Positions 17,078 to 26,790 of a DNA stretch of 64,000 nt are shown here, one piece after another. This DNA comes from Bauldia sp. Lineage in GTDB: Bacteria; Pseudomonadota; Alphaproteobacteria; Rhizobiales; Kaistiaceae. The translations under genes and the position numbers were made by a program. Where the stretch lies: NCBI GenBank assembly GCA_026126065.1, contig JAHCJY010000003.1:186001-250000 (forward strand). The letters run 5' to 3'. The stretch's first letter is position 1, and each line of letters opens with the position of its first letter. Below the pieces are notes generated by a model. That model saw only the letters and a program-made list of their open reading frames with translations, ran no database searches and was not told where the DNA came from.

Positions 17078-19426
17078 ATGAACAGAACCCACGCCATCGC
17101 GGCGATCGACGCATTCTGGCGGGCGGCGAACTACCTCGCGGTGGGGCAGATCTATCTGCTGGACAATCCCCTGCTTCGCGTCCCGCTGGCTCCCGAACAC
17201 GTGAAGCCGCGGCTCCTCGGGCACTGGGGGACGACGCCGGGGCTCACCTTCATCTACGCCCATCTCAACCGCCTGATCGCCGAGCGCGACCTCGACATGA
17301 TCTACGTCACGGGGCCCGGGCATGGCGGGCCGGGCGTGGTGGCCTGCACCTATCTCGAGGGGACCTACACCGAACTCTTCCCGTCGATCGGCGAGGATGA
17401 GGACGGTCTCAGGAAGCTCTTCAAGCAATTCTCCTTCCCGGGCGGCATTCCGAGCCACACGGCGCCGGAGACGCCGGGGTCGATCAACGAGGGCGGCGAA
17501 CTGGGCTATTCGCTCGCGCACGCCTATGGCGCCGCGTTCGACAATCCCGACCTTATCGTTGCCTGCGTGGTGGGCGACGGCGAGGCGGAGACGGGCCCGC
17601 TCGCCGCCGCATGGCACTCGAACAAGTTCCTCAACCCGAGGCGCGACGGCGCGGTCCTGCCGATCCTCCACCTCAACGGCTACAAGATCGCGAACCCCAC
17701 GATCCTGGCGCGCATTCCGCGCGACGAACTCGACAGCCTGTTCCGCGGCTATGGCTACGATCCGCGCTTCGTGAGCGGGGACGACCCGGTGCTCATGCAT
17801 CCGGCGATGCTTGCGGCCGTCGACCGGGCGCACGACGACATCAGCGCGATCCAGCGCGCGGCCCGCAATGGCGGCGCGAACGATCGTCCGGCGTGGCCGA
17901 TGATCATCCTGGAAACGCCCAAGGGCTGGACCGGCCCGAAAGAAGTCGACGGCCGCAAGACCGAAGGGACGTGGCGCTCGCACCAGGTGCCGCTCGCCGA
18001 TGTCCGCGGCAACCCGGAGCACCTCGCGCTCCTCGACCAGTGGCTGCGGAGCTACGGGCCCCAGACGCTGTTCGATGCCGACGGCCGCATCCTCCCCGCG
18101 GTGCGCGCAGCGGTGCCGCGCGGTGACCGCCGCATGGGGGCCAATCCGCACGCCAATGGCGGCGCGGCGCCCGAACCGCTGCGCCGCCCCGATCCGCGGG
18201 ACTTCGCCATCGCGGTGGCGGCGCCCGGAGCGGCGACGGCCGAGAACACCAGCATCTCGGGCAACTATCTCCGCGAGGTGATGGTGCTGAGCCGCGATGC
18301 CGCCAATTTCCGCCTGTTCGGTCCGGACGAGACGGCGTCCAACCGGCTCTCCGCCGTGTTCGCGGCGACCGACCGGACCTGGATGGCGACGACCCTCCCG
18401 ACCGACGAACATCTCGGCCCGGACGGACGGGTGATGGAGATCCTCAGCGAGCATACCTGCCAGGGCTGGCTCGAAGGGTACCTCCTGACCGGCCGCCACG
18501 GCGTGTTCTCGACCTACGAGGCCTTCGTCCACGTGGTTGACTCGATGTTCAACCAGCACGCCAAATGGCTGCAGTCGGCTTCGCACGTGCCCTGGCGGCG
18601 GCCGGTCCCGTCGCTCAACTACCTCCTCACGTCCCATGTCTGGCGACAGGACCACAACGGCATCAGTCACCAGGATCCCGGATTCATCGACCTCGTCGTC
18701 AACAAGAAGCCGGAAGTGGTGCGCGTGTATCTGCCGCCGGACGCCAACACCCTCCTCGTCACCCTCGACCGCTGCCTCGGGACGCAGAACCTCATCAACG
18801 TCGTGGTGGCCGGGAAGCACCCTGCGCCGCAGTGGCTCTCCTTCGACGAGGCCGTCAGTCACGTGGAGGCGGGGATCGGCACGTGGGAATGGGCCGGCAA
18901 TCATGTCGACCGGGAACCCGATGTCGTCCTCGCCTGCGCGGGCGACGTGCCGACCATGGAGATGCTTGCCGCGGTAACCATTCTCCGCGCCGAACTGCCG
19001 GACCTTGCCGTCCGCTTCGTCAACGTGCTCGACCTGATGCGGCTCCAGCCGGACTATTTCCACCCGCACGGGCTCGACGATGCATCCTTCGATGCGCTCT
19101 TCACGACCGACCGCCCGATCATCTTTGCCTACCACGGCTATCCGTGGCTCATTCACCGCCTCGCCTACCGGCGGCACAATCACGGCAACCTCCATGTTCG
19201 CGGCTATCGCGAGGAGGGGAGCACGACCACGCCGTTCGACATGGTGGCGCGGAACGGCGTTGACCGTTTCCATCTCGTCCTCGACGTGATCGAACGCGTT
19301 CCCGGCCTTGCGGCGCGCGCGGGCGACCTCGCAGCTTCGATCCGGGCGAAGCTGGACCAGCACGCCGCCTATATCCGCGAGGCGGGCGAGGACCTGCCCG
19401 AAATCCGGAACTGGACATGGCAATGA
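17078..19426 (+). CDS. xfp: Xylulose-5-phosphate/fructose-6-phosphate phosphoketolase
   Basis: A 782-residue thiamine-diphosphate enzyme of the phosphoketolase family, full length. It splits xylulose 5-phosphate (and probably fructose 6-phosphate) with phosphate to give acetyl phosphate plus a triose or tetrose phosphate in the cytosol. The N-terminal family signature E-G-G-E-L-G-Y (138-144 region), the thiamine-diphosphate motif G-D-G-E-A-E-T-G (166-173) and the late [17 protein letters not shown] region are all visible. The gene overlaps transaldolase by ten bases, forming one operon. A FixK/FnrN-type box upstream suggests induction at low oxygen, where acetyl phosphate could yield ATP. No acetate kinase gene is in the window. 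Confidence 0.96.
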   Translation: MNRTHAIAAIDAFWRAANYLAVGQIYLLDNPLLRVPLAPEHVKPRLLGHWGTTPGLTFIYAHLNRLIAERDLDMIYVTGPGHGGPGVVACTYLEGTYTELFPSIGEDEDGLRKLFKQFSFPGGIPSHTAPETPGSINEGGELGYSLAHAYGAAFDNPDLIVACVVGDGEAETGPLAAAWHSNKFLNPRRDGAVLPILHLNGYKIANPTILARIPRDELDSLFRGYGYDPRFVSGDDPVLMHPAMLAAVDRAHDDISAIQRAARNGGANDRPAWPMIILETPKGWTGPKEVDGRKTEGTWRSHQVPLADVRGNPEHLALLDQWLRSYGPQTLFDADGRILPAVRAAVPRGDRRMGANPHANGGAAPEPLRRPDPRDFAIAVAAPGAATAENTSISGNYLREVMVLSRDAANFRLFGPDETASNRLSAVFAATDRTWMATTLPTDEHLGPDGRVMEILSEHTCQGWLEGYLLTGRHGVFSTYEAFVHVVDSMFNQHAKWLQSASHVPWRRPVPSLNYLLTSHVWRQDHNGISHQDPGFIDLVVNKKPEVVRVYLPPDANTLLVTLDRCLGTQNLINVVVAGKHPAPQWLSFDEAVSHVEAGIGTWEWAGNHVDREPDVVLACAGDVPTMEMLAAVTILRAELPDLAVRFVNVLDLMRLQPDYFHPHGLDDASFDALFTTDRPIIFAYHGYPWLIHRLAYRRHNHGNLHVRGYREEGSTTTPFDMVARNGVDRFHLVLDVIERVPGLAARAGDLAASIRAKLDQHAAYIREAGEDLPEIRNWTWQ

Positions 19427-20541
19427 TGGAAGGCGATGGGCTCCCCGACGGCATCACCCAGCTCCGCGCAGCAGGTCAATTGGTCTGGCTGGACGATCTC
19501 GGCAGGCACCTTCTCGATACCGGCGGGCTCGCTCGGCACATTCGCAAGGGCGTCACCGGCGTCACGTCCAATCCGGCGATCTTCGCGGAGGCGATCCGCT
19601 CGTCGGCCTACGACGAAACGATCCGGCGCCTCTCGGGCGAGGGGCTGCCGCCGGCGGCGATCGCCGAGCGCGTGGTGCTGGAGGACGTGGGCCGTGCCGC
19701 CGATCTCCTTCGGGCGGTGCACGACGAGACGGCCGGCGCGGACGGCTTCGTCTCGATCGAGGTGGCGCCCGCGCTGGCGCACGATGTCGATGGCACCGTC
19801 GCCGAGGCGCATCGTCTGTGGGACGCGCTCGCCCGCCCCAACGTCATGATCAAGGTCCCGGGAACCGAGGCGGGCGTCGAAGCGCTTCGCCGCCTCATCG
19901 GCGATGGCATCAACGTGAATGTCACGCTGCTGTTCTCGCCGCGCCGCTACGCTGCGGTGCTCGAGGCCCACGCCGCGGCGCTGGACGAGCGGATCGCCGG
20001 CGGCGCGACCAGCCTGCCGGCGAGCGTGGCGAGCTTCTTCCTCTCGCGGATCGATGCCGCCATTGATCCGGTGCTCGATGCGCGCGGCGGGCCGTGGGCA
20101 CTCCCGCTCCGCGGGCTTGCGGCCATCGCCTCGGCCCGCGCGGCCTATGAGACCCTGACGGACTTCCTTGCATCGGATCGCTGGCGTGTGCTTGCCGCGC
20201 ATGGCGCCTCCGTCCAGCGCCTTCTGTGGGCCAGCACCAGCACCAAGAACCCCGCCTATGCGCCGACGAAGTACGTCGAGCCGCTCGCGCTTCCCAACAC
20301 GATCAACACCATGAGCCGGCAGACTCTGGCGGCCGCGCTGGCCATCGGCGGCCCGAGGGTCGTCGAGGAGTTCCCGACGCTGGAGGCGCTGTCGGGCAAG
20401 CTGGCCGAACTCGACATCGATACCGCCGATGTCGCCCGGCGGCTCGAGGCGGAGGGGATCGCGAAGTTCATCGCGGCGCAGGAAGCGCTCGAGGCGGCGG
20501 TCGCCGCGCGACTGGCGCCCGCTCCGGCCCCACCAGGGTAG
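19417..20541 (+). CDS. tal: Transaldolase
   Basis: A 374-residue transaldolase of the longer bacterial type. It transfers a dihydroxyacetone unit between sugar phosphates in the pentose phosphate pathway. The catalytic lysine is in N-V-M-I-K-V-P-G-T (Lys 146), and D-L-G-R-H-L-L-D-T plus G-V-T-S-N-P-A-I-F mark the N-terminus. The ATG at 19417 overlaps the end of phosphoketolase; two further ATGs at 19423 and 19426 could also serve. Coupling with phosphoketolase suggests a joint pathway that recycles sugar phosphates and channels carbon into acetyl phosphate. Confidence 0.95.
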   Translation: MAMMEGDGLPDGITQLRAAGQLVWLDDLGRHLLDTGGLARHIRKGVTGVTSNPAIFAEAIRSSAYDETIRRLSGEGLPPAAIAERVVLEDVGRAADLLRAVHDETAGADGFVSIEVAPALAHDVDGTVAEAHRLWDALARPNVMIKVPGTEAGVEALRRLIGDGINVNVTLLFSPRRYAAVLEAHAAALDERIAGGATSLPASVASFFLSRIDAAIDPVLDARGGPWALPLRGLAAIASARAAYETLTDFLASDRWRVLAAHGASVQRLLWASTSTKNPAYAPTKYVEPLALPNTINTMSRQTLAAALAIGGPRVVEEFPTLEALSGKLAELDIDTADVARRLEAEGIAKFIAAQEALEAAVAARLAPAPAPPG

Positions 20542-20607
20542 CGGCGCGGCGACGGGAGGCCGGTGCGCCGCCGCGGGTCGGCACTCGGGGTCGGGTCCGG
20601 ATGCCCG

Positions 20608-21510
20608 CTATCGCCCGATGAGTTCCCGCTGCAACGCCGCGGCCAGTACGCCGCGCAGCGAAACCGCGTTCGAGGCGTGCGGGATGCTGTCGGACGATAT
20701 CACGACGCTCGCTCCCTCCAACTTCAAGGCGGTCGCGACGTCGGCGCCGAAGAGGGCGTGCGTGACATACGCCACGACGTCCGAGGCGCCCGCGTTCCGG
20801 AGCACCCGCACGGCCTGTCTCAGCGTCCCGCCGCTCGAGCAGATGTCGTCGACCAGGAGCACGCGGCGGCCCGACACCGCCGCAGCGTCTCCCAGAACGA
20901 TCTCGACGGCGGTATCGCCATGGCGAACCTTCCGCATGGTCAGCCAGGCCGAGCCGAGCGCCTCGGCGATGGCGCGCACCCATGGCGCGGATTCCTCGTC
21001 GGGACCGACGATGAGGTCCGTCCGCACCGCGGTCGCCCGAATCCATGCGGCAAGCGCCGGCGTGGAGGCGAGATCGTCGCCCTCGGCGGGGGCGAGGAGG
21101 TGACCAAGGCTTTTCGTGCGGTGGAGATGGGCGTCGACCGTCACTACCCGGTCGAAGGACGCCTTCAGGAAATTCGCCAGCACGCTCTGGCTGACCGGTT
21201 CACCCGGAGCGAACACGGCGTCCTGCCGCATGTAGGGAAGATAGGGGGCGACGAGGACGATCCGCCGGGCGCCACCGCGCCGCAGCGCGTCGGCTGCGAG
21301 CGCCAGCGGAAACAGCTTTGCATCCGGACGCTCGAGCCCGCGGTAGACGATCGCGGTTTGGGCCGGCGCGCGGACCCGCGGCAGGGTTTCGCCGTCGGGA
21401 AAGCGGTGGACGGCGATGGGCGCCGACAGCACGCTCAGCGTTTCGGCGAGCGCCAGCGCCGCCGCAGCGTCGTCCTCGAAGTAGTGGAGGGTTGGCCGCG
21501 ACCCCGTCAT
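20608..21510 (-). CDS. Ribose-phosphate diphosphokinase (PRPP synthetase)
   Basis: A 300-residue PRPP synthetase family protein, slightly shorter than the 315-residue housekeeping form. It has the ATP-binding segment A-P-Y-L-P-Y-M-R-Q-D-A-V-F-A-P-G-E-P-V and the PRPP loop V-L-L-V-D-D-I-C-S-S-G-G-T-L. It would make 5-phosphoribosyl diphosphate from ribose 5-phosphate, or act in reverse on pyrophosphate. Its ATG overlaps the stop of the phosphorylase gene by four bases, so the two are translationally coupled. This paired form is probably distinct from the purine-pathway Prs, and may recycle ribose phosphate from nucleotides. Confidence 0.9.
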   Translation of the reverse strand: MTGSRPTLHYFEDDAAAALALAETLSVLSAPIAVHRFPDGETLPRVRAPAQTAIVYRGLERPDAKLFPLALAADALRRGGARRIVLVAPYLPYMRQDAVFAPGEPVSQSVLANFLKASFDRVVTVDAHLHRTKSLGHLLAPAEGDDLASTPALAAWIRATAVRTDLIVGPDEESAPWVRAIAEALGSAWLTMRKVRHGDTAVEIVLGDAAAVSGRRVLLVDDICSSGGTLRQAVRVLRNAGASDVVAYVTHALFGADVATALKLEGASVVISSDSIPHASNAVSLRGVLAAALQRELIGR

Positions 21511-23030
21511 CCGATCAGGTACCCCGGCTCCTCGCTGCCGCTGGCAACCGCCATGCCGAAATCGGCGGGGTCGTCGCCGTAGACGCGGTACAGCGGGTCG
21601 CCGGCCCGGACCGAGTCCCCCTGCTTCAGCAGGAGCTCGATCCCGGCGCCCGGGTCGGTGGGCGCGCCGGCGGTCCGGGCGATGCGTGCGATCCTCAGGC
21701 AGTCGATGCCCTGCACCCAGCCGCTCTTCGACGCCCGGATTTCCGCAACGAGGCTGCCGATCACCGCCTGGCGCCTTGGCGCGCCCTGCGATCCGGCGAT
21801 CTGCTCCAGCTTGGCGAGCGCCGCCCCGGAGACCAGGAGTTCGCGCGCCCGTGCCTCGCCCGTGCCGCCCCGGACAGCGGGGTCCATTTCGAGCAGCCGT
21901 GCCGCGAGCCGGATCGATTTCTCGCGAAGATCGGCCGGCGCTCCGGTCTCGTTGCGCAGGACCGCCAGGACGTCGCGCATCTCCAGCACCGGCCCGATGC
22001 CGCGTCCGACCGGCTGCGCGCCGTCGGTGATGACGATGTCGAGGGCGATCCCGAGCCGTCCGGCCACGAACTCGAACAGCTTCCGCAGCCGGAGCGCGGC
22101 GTGCGGATCGCGGATCTTGGCGGTGGGACCGACCGGAACGTCGAGCACCATGTGGGTCGAACCCGCTGCGATCTTCTTCGACAGGATCGAGGCGACCATC
22201 TGCTCGGGGGTGTCGATCGAAAGCCGCCGCTCGACCGAGATGAGGACGTCGTCCGCCGGCGACAGGTTCACGCGCCCGCCCCACACGATGCAGCCGCCAC
22301 AGCGATCGACGGTTGCCCGCATCTCGTCGATGCTCAGGTCGACTCGCGCGAGGACCTCCATCGTGTCCGCGGTGCCGGCCGGCGAGGTGATGGCGCGTGA
22401 GGAGGTCTTCGGAATCGTCAGCCCGTGCGCGGCGACGATCGGCACGACAACGAGCGACGTGCGGTTGCCCGGAATGCCGCCGATGCAGTGCTTGTCTGCG
22501 ACGATCGGCGTGTTCCAGTCGAGCCGCGTCCCGCCCTCGGTCATGGCGCGGGTGAAGGCAAGCGTCTCGTCCGCGGTCATGAAGCTCGCGCAGGCGACCA
22601 GGAATGCCGAGATTTCGACGTCCGACCAGCGGTAGCCGACGAGGTCCGACACCACGTCGGCGAGAACGGCGTCGGTCAGCGTCTGGCCGCTGACCTTGGC
22701 CTCGATGGCCGCGAGCCCCTTCGGTCGCGGCGCGGGCGCGATCTCGACCAGGGCGCCTTCCGCGACGCCGAGCCGGCGGAAGGCGGGCTCGGCGAGGCCC
22801 GCCTCGTCCTGCGCCACGAGCCCCGGATCGTCGACGATGAGGATGGTCGCGAGGATCGCGCGGCCGTTCGAGCGGACCTCGACCTTGCGCGTCCCGGTCA
22901 GGCGTTCCGGACGAACCATGGTGCATTGCCGCGAGAGCAGCAGCACATTCTCGCGAAAGGAGTCGATCGGGACGCGCCTTGCCTTGAGTATAGTCCCCTC
23001 CCTTGCCCGGGACCTCCGCCGGGCCTCCAT
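21507..23030 (-). CDS. Thymidine/AMP phosphorylase family protein
   Basis: A roughly 500-residue nucleoside (or nucleoside monophosphate) phosphorylase. The glycine loop and central signature are present: A-D-K-H-C-I-G-G-I-P-G-N-R-T-S and K-T-S-S-R-A-I-T-S-P-A-G-T-A-D-T-M-E-V-L. The extra N-terminal domain of about 80 residues is typical of the AMP phosphorylase subgroup rather than plain DeoA. The ATG at 23030 is the first standard start, but family alignment favours a start at the ATA at 22989-22991, just after GGAGGGG (see findings). It probably supplies ribose 1,5-bisphosphate or deoxyribose 1-phosphate. The coupled PRPP synthetase follows. Confidence 0.88.
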   Translation of the reverse strand: MEARRRSRAREGTILKARRVPIDSFRENVLLLSRQCTMVRPERLTGTRKVEVRSNGRAILATILIVDDPGLVAQDEAGLAEPAFRRLGVAEGALVEIAPAPRPKGLAAIEAKVSGQTLTDAVLADVVSDLVGYRWSDVEISAFLVACASFMTADETLAFTRAMTEGGTRLDWNTPIVADKHCIGGIPGNRTSLVVVPIVAAHGLTIPKTSSRAITSPAGTADTMEVLARVDLSIDEMRATVDRCGGCIVWGGRVNLSPADDVLISVERRLSIDTPEQMVASILSKKIAAGSTHMVLDVPVGPTAKIRDPHAALRLRKLFEFVAGRLGIALDIVITDGAQPVGRGIGPVLEMRDVLAVLRNETGAPADLREKSIRLAARLLEMDPAVRGGTGEARARELLVSGAALAKLEQIAGSQGAPRRQAVIGSLVAEIRASKSGWVQGIDCLRIARIARTAGAPTDPGAGIELLLKQGDSVRAGDPLYRVYGDDPADFGMAVASGSEEPGYLIG

Positions 23031-23107
23031 CCCTAGCGCGGGCGACCTGCCGGAGCACCTCCGGTTCGGTGCGGACCCGGCGACCATACCACCGTAGTCC
23101 ACGCGCA

Positions 23108-24973
23108 ATGGCCGACAGGATCACCCTCAAACGCTATCTGGTGGCGATACCCGCCGTCGCGCTCGTCGCCGGACTGGCGTTCGACTGGAGCGGCAATCCG
23201 GGCCTTGCGGGAGTGCTTTGGGCTGCGGGGACCGTGCCGGTCCTCCTCATCCTTCTCGCCGAGATCGTCACCAGCCTCCGCCGCGGTGAGGTCGGCCTCG
23301 ACATCGTTGCCGCCCTCTCGATGACCGCCGCGGTCGCCGTCGGCGAACCGCTCGCCGCCGTCGTCGTCGCAATCATGTATGCCGGTGGCCAGAACCTCGA
23401 GGACTTCGCCGATCGGCGCGCGCGCCGCGAGATGACGGCCCTGCTCGGCCGCGTCCCGCGAACGGCGATGCGCCACCGCGACGGCGGCCTCGAGGAGGTC
23501 GCGATCGAGACGATCGAGCCGCCCGACCGCCTCCTCATCCGCCGCGGTGACGCCGTGCCGGTCGATGGCGTGGTGGTCGCAGGCGTGGCCGTCCTCGATC
23601 AGGCGGCGCTCACCGGCGAGTCGCTTCCGGTGCGGGCCGTCGCCGGCGGGACGGTGATGAGCGGCTCGATCAATGTCGGCGAGGCGTTCGACCTCACGGC
23701 CGCAAAGACGTCGGCGGAAAGCACCTATGCCGGCATCGTGCGGCTGGTCGAGGCAGCGCAGCGGTCGAAGGCGCCGATGGTCCGGCTCGCGGACCGGTTC
23801 GCGCTCGTCTTCCTCGCCGTCACCCTGGTGCTCGCCGGCGGCGCCTGGCTCATCAGCGGCGATGCCATCAGGGCGGTGGCTGTCCTGGTGGTTGCGACCC
23901 CCTGCCCACTGATCCTCGCGGTGCCGGTTGCGCTCGTCGCCGGCCTCTCCCGCGCCGCGAAGCAGGGCATCCTGATCAAGGGCGGCAAGGCGCTCGAAGC
24001 GCTTGCCAGGGTGAAGGTCCTGGTCGTCGACAAGACCGGAACGCTGACGCGCGGGGTCGCGCGGGTCGTTTCCATCGTTAGGCTCGCCGACATTCCGGAA
24101 GGCGAGGTTCTTCGCCTTGCCGCGTCACTGGACCAGGCGTCCGGGCACGTCCTCGCACAGGCCATCGTCGCCGAGGCGACGCGTCGCGGACTTCCCCTTT
24201 CCGTTCCCGGCGATGTCGCCGAGACCTCGGGCGAGGGGCTTGTGGGGCTGATCGACGGAGACCGGGTCGCCCTCGGGGGAATCGCCTTCGTCGCCGCACT
24301 CGTGCCCGGCGGCAGCCCTCCCGAACTTCTGCGGCTCAAGGCGGCCGGCGCGGCCGTGGTCGCGGTCGCGTTCGCCGGCCGCATGGTCGGGGCGATCGTG
24401 CTGGCCGACGAACTCCGTCCCGAGGCCGCGGGTATGCTCACCGAGCTGAGGCGCGGCGGCATCAGGCACATCATCCTTGCCACGGGCGATCGTGAGGAAG
24501 TCGCCCGCAGCATCGCCGCCGGCCTGCCCATCGACGAGGTGCGGTCGCGCCTGACCCCCGACGACAAGGTGGCGATCGTGACTGCGGCCCGGGTCCATGG
24601 TCCGGTCCTCATGACGGGAGACGGCGTCAACGACGCGCCGGCGCTGGCGGCCGCCGACGTCAGCGTGGCGATGGGCGCGACGGGCGCTGCCGCCGCTGCC
24701 GAAGTGGCGGATGTCGTGCTGCTCGTCGACGACGTCGGGCGCCTGGCGCCGGCCATCGCGGTCGCCCGCCGGTCGCGCGCGATCGCGCTGCAAAGCGTCT
24801 ATGCCGGGATCGGCCTGTCGTTCGTGGGCATGGTCGTTGCCGCCTTTGGGTACCTGCCGCCAGTTGCGGGCGCCCTCGTGCAGGAAGCGATCGACGTGGC
24901 GGTCATCCTCAACGCCCTCCGCGCGCTCCGCGGCGGCGCACCGCCGCCATTGGCGTCAGCGCGAACGAACTGA
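23108..24973 (+). CDS. Heavy-metal P1B-type ATPase
   Basis: A 621-residue P1B-type metal exporter of the inner membrane. It carries the actuator L-T-G-E-S (169-173), the metal-site motif T-P-C-P (264-267), the phosphorylation site D-K-T-G-T-L-T (Asp 308) and the hinge G-D-G-V-N-D-A-P-A-L. It has no cytoplasmic metal-binding domain at the N-terminus, and the usual S-G-H-P of the nucleotide domain is S-G-H-V. T-P-C-P is unlike the C-P-C of copper pumps and nearer to the S-P-C and T-P-C cobalt, zinc or nickel groups, so substrate is open. It is divergent from the phosphorylase gene, 77 bases away. Confidence 0.9.
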   Translation: MADRITLKRYLVAIPAVALVAGLAFDWSGNPGLAGVLWAAGTVPVLLILLAEIVTSLRRGEVGLDIVAALSMTAAVAVGEPLAAVVVAIMYAGGQNLEDFADRRARREMTALLGRVPRTAMRHRDGGLEEVAIETIEPPDRLLIRRGDAVPVDGVVVAGVAVLDQAALTGESLPVRAVAGGTVMSGSINVGEAFDLTAAKTSAESTYAGIVRLVEAAQRSKAPMVRLADRFALVFLAVTLVLAGGAWLISGDAIRAVAVLVVATPCPLILAVPVALVAGLSRAAKQGILIKGGKALEALARVKVLVVDKTGTLTRGVARVVSIVRLADIPEGEVLRLAASLDQASGHVLAQAIVAEATRRGLPLSVPGDVAETSGEGLVGLIDGDRVALGGIAFVAALVPGGSPPELLRLKAAGAAVVAVAFAGRMVGAIVLADELRPEAAGMLTELRRGGIRHIILATGDREEVARSIAAGLPIDEVRSRLTPDDKVAIVTAARVHGPVLMTGDGVNDAPALAAADVSVAMGATGAAAAAEVADVVLLVDDVGRLAPAIAVARRSRAIALQSVYAGIGLSFVGMVVAAFGYLPPVAGALVQEAIDVAVILNALRALRGGAPPPLASARTN

Positions 24974-24985
24974 AAGGACCAGTGG

Positions 24986-26602
24986 CTACCGCGGGGCGTC
25001 GCCCTCGACTGCCCCGTCCTTCAGCGCCCGACGAAGACGCCGGAGCACCACCTTCTTCGAGCGCTCGTCGGCAGCGAGATCGAGCTCCCGCCCGATGTCC
25101 AGGATGAGTTCCGAAAGCTCGTTGTGCCAGTCGAGCCGGGCTACCTGGTCCGGCCGTAGCCGCGGCGGCGGCTCGCCCGCCTCGACGCGGACCGCATCGG
25201 TGCGCGACAGTTCCCACGCATCGTCGAAGACCGGGCGCACGACCTGCCCGGGGGCAAGCGAGGCCGCCAGCCGCTCCTCGAGGCCGGCAAGCGATGCCGG
25301 TTCGCCATGGGTCAGGAACACCTTGCCGGCGATCGGTCGCCGGTCGCGGATCCAGCTGGCGAGTTCCGGACCGTCGGCGTGGCCGGAATAGAGGTCGAGC
25401 GAGCGGAGGCGCGCGCGCACCTTGACCTCGTCGCCCTGGATGCGGACATCAGGAGCGCCGTCGAGAAGGATCCGACCCAGCGTCCCCTGTGCCTGGAAGC
25501 CGACGAACAGGATCGTCGCCTCGGGACGCCACAGCCAGTTGCGCAGCCGGTGCCGGATACGGCCCGCCTCGCACATGCCGCTGGCCGCGATCACGATGTG
25601 AAAGCCCCGCAGCTGGTCGAGCGCGATGCTCTCCTCGACCGACTGGGTGAAGCGGACCTGCGGCGATGCGAGCGCGCGCACCAGCGCCTCCCCCTGCTCC
25701 ATCTCGTGCGCGTGCCGGCGGAATACCTCGCTGGCCCGGGCCGCGAGCGGTGAATCGATCACGATCGGCGCGCGGCCCACTTCTCCGGCATCCATCAGGC
25801 CGACGAGATCGGTCAGGAGCTCCTGCGTCCGCTCGACTGCGAAGGACGGGATGATGACCGCACCCGCCGGGTTCTCCGCAGCACGAAGCTCCTCCCGGAG
25901 CCTGATCCTTCGGGCGGCGGGGGATGCCTCCTGCCGGTCCGTCGCGCCGTAGGTGCTCTCGCACAGGACGTGGTCGAAGCCGGCCGGCGCCTCCGGGTCG
26001 CCATGGAGCAGCTTGAATGCAGGCCCGATATCGCCGGAGAACATGATGCGGAGCGTTTCGCCGGGCTCCGCGCCGGCGATCTCCAGCTCGATCGAGGCCG
26101 AGCCGAGGAGATGTCCTGCATTCCAGAACCGTGCCCTGATGCCCGGTGCGGGGGCGATCCACTCGCGGTAGGCGACCGGCCGGAACCGGGCCATGCACGC
26201 TTCGACGTGGCGGCTGGTGTAGATCGGCGCGACCTCGCCCTTGCCTCGCCTCGGGTTGCGCCGGTTGAGCTGGGTGACCTCGAGTTCCTGGATATGGGCG
26301 GAGTCCGCGAGCATGACGCCGCAGAGATCCATCGTCGGCGCCGTCGCGTGGATGTCGCCGGCGAAGCCGTCCTTGACCAGCTTGGGGAGGAGGCCGCTGT
26401 GGTCGATATGGGCGTGGGTGAGCAGGACCGCGTCGAGTGCCTCGGCCCGGAACGGGAAGGGCCGGTAGTTCAGCTCCTTCTCCGTCTTCGATCCCTGGAA
26501 CAGGCCGCAGTCGACCAGGACCTTCGCTTCCCCGGTCTCGACCAGGAAGCACGAGCCGGTGACCATGCCGGCGGCGCCGTGGAAGTGGAGGCGAGGCTTC
26601 AT
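24986..26602 (-). CDS. Metallo-beta-lactamase/beta-CASP RNA hydrolase
   Basis: A 538-residue protein of the beta-CASP metallo-beta-lactamase family, which processes RNA ends. Zinc ligands are visible in H-A-H-I-D-H-S-G (63-70), in G-H-L-L-G-S-A-S-I-E, in S-G-D-I-G and in the late S-G-H-A-D-G, together with the beta-CASP motif A-S-G-M-C-E-A-G-R-I-R-H. Length fits the prokaryotic CPSF-like or YpbG-type group. Such proteins often lie in alphaproteobacterial phosphoketolase or stress islands. It is divergent from the GyrI-like gene, with two FixK/FnrN-type boxes between them. Confidence 0.9.
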   Translation of the reverse strand: MKPRLHFHGAAGMVTGSCFLVETGEAKVLVDCGLFQGSKTEKELNYRPFPFRAEALDAVLLTHAHIDHSGLLPKLVKDGFAGDIHATAPTMDLCGVMLADSAHIQELEVTQLNRRNPRRGKGEVAPIYTSRHVEACMARFRPVAYREWIAPAPGIRARFWNAGHLLGSASIELEIAGAEPGETLRIMFSGDIGPAFKLLHGDPEAPAGFDHVLCESTYGATDRQEASPAARRIRLREELRAAENPAGAVIIPSFAVERTQELLTDLVGLMDAGEVGRAPIVIDSPLAARASEVFRRHAHEMEQGEALVRALASPQVRFTQSVEESIALDQLRGFHIVIAASGMCEAGRIRHRLRNWLWRPEATILFVGFQAQGTLGRILLDGAPDVRIQGDEVKVRARLRSLDLYSGHADGPELASWIRDRRPIAGKVFLTHGEPASLAGLEERLAASLAPGQVVRPVFDDAWELSRTDAVRVEAGEPPPRLRPDQVARLDWHNELSELILDIGRELDLAADERSKKVVLRRLRRALKDGAVEGDAPR

Positions 26603-26673
26603 CTGTCTCCGGCACTCCCTTGGCGATCCGCCGCGGCGGCGACCTCACCTTAGGTGGAACGGGCGGGGTGGAG

Positions 26674-26687
26674 TTGAGCCGCGTCAA
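26674..26687. promoter_or_regulatory. FixK/FnrN-type box, proximal to the beta-CASP gene
   Basis: TTGAGCCGCGTCAA matches TTGA-N6-TCAA exactly, centred 79 bases before the beta-CASP start at 26602. Confidence 0.72.
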
Positions 26688-26719
26688 GCCCGCGACGCAA
26701 ACCCGCCGAGCCGCCGCGG

Positions 26720-26733
26720 TTGATCCGGCTCAA
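26720..26733. promoter_or_regulatory. FixK/FnrN-type box, proximal to the GyrI-like gene
   Basis: TTGATCCGGCTCAA, an exact match centred 65 bases before the ATG at 26791. It is identical in sequence to the box of the DUF998 operon at 13385. Confidence 0.72.
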
Positions 26734-26790
26734 CGCCCGGATGGCAGGCCGCGGCTAGGGTTCCGGCACCAAAGCAGCAGGAGACACGCC

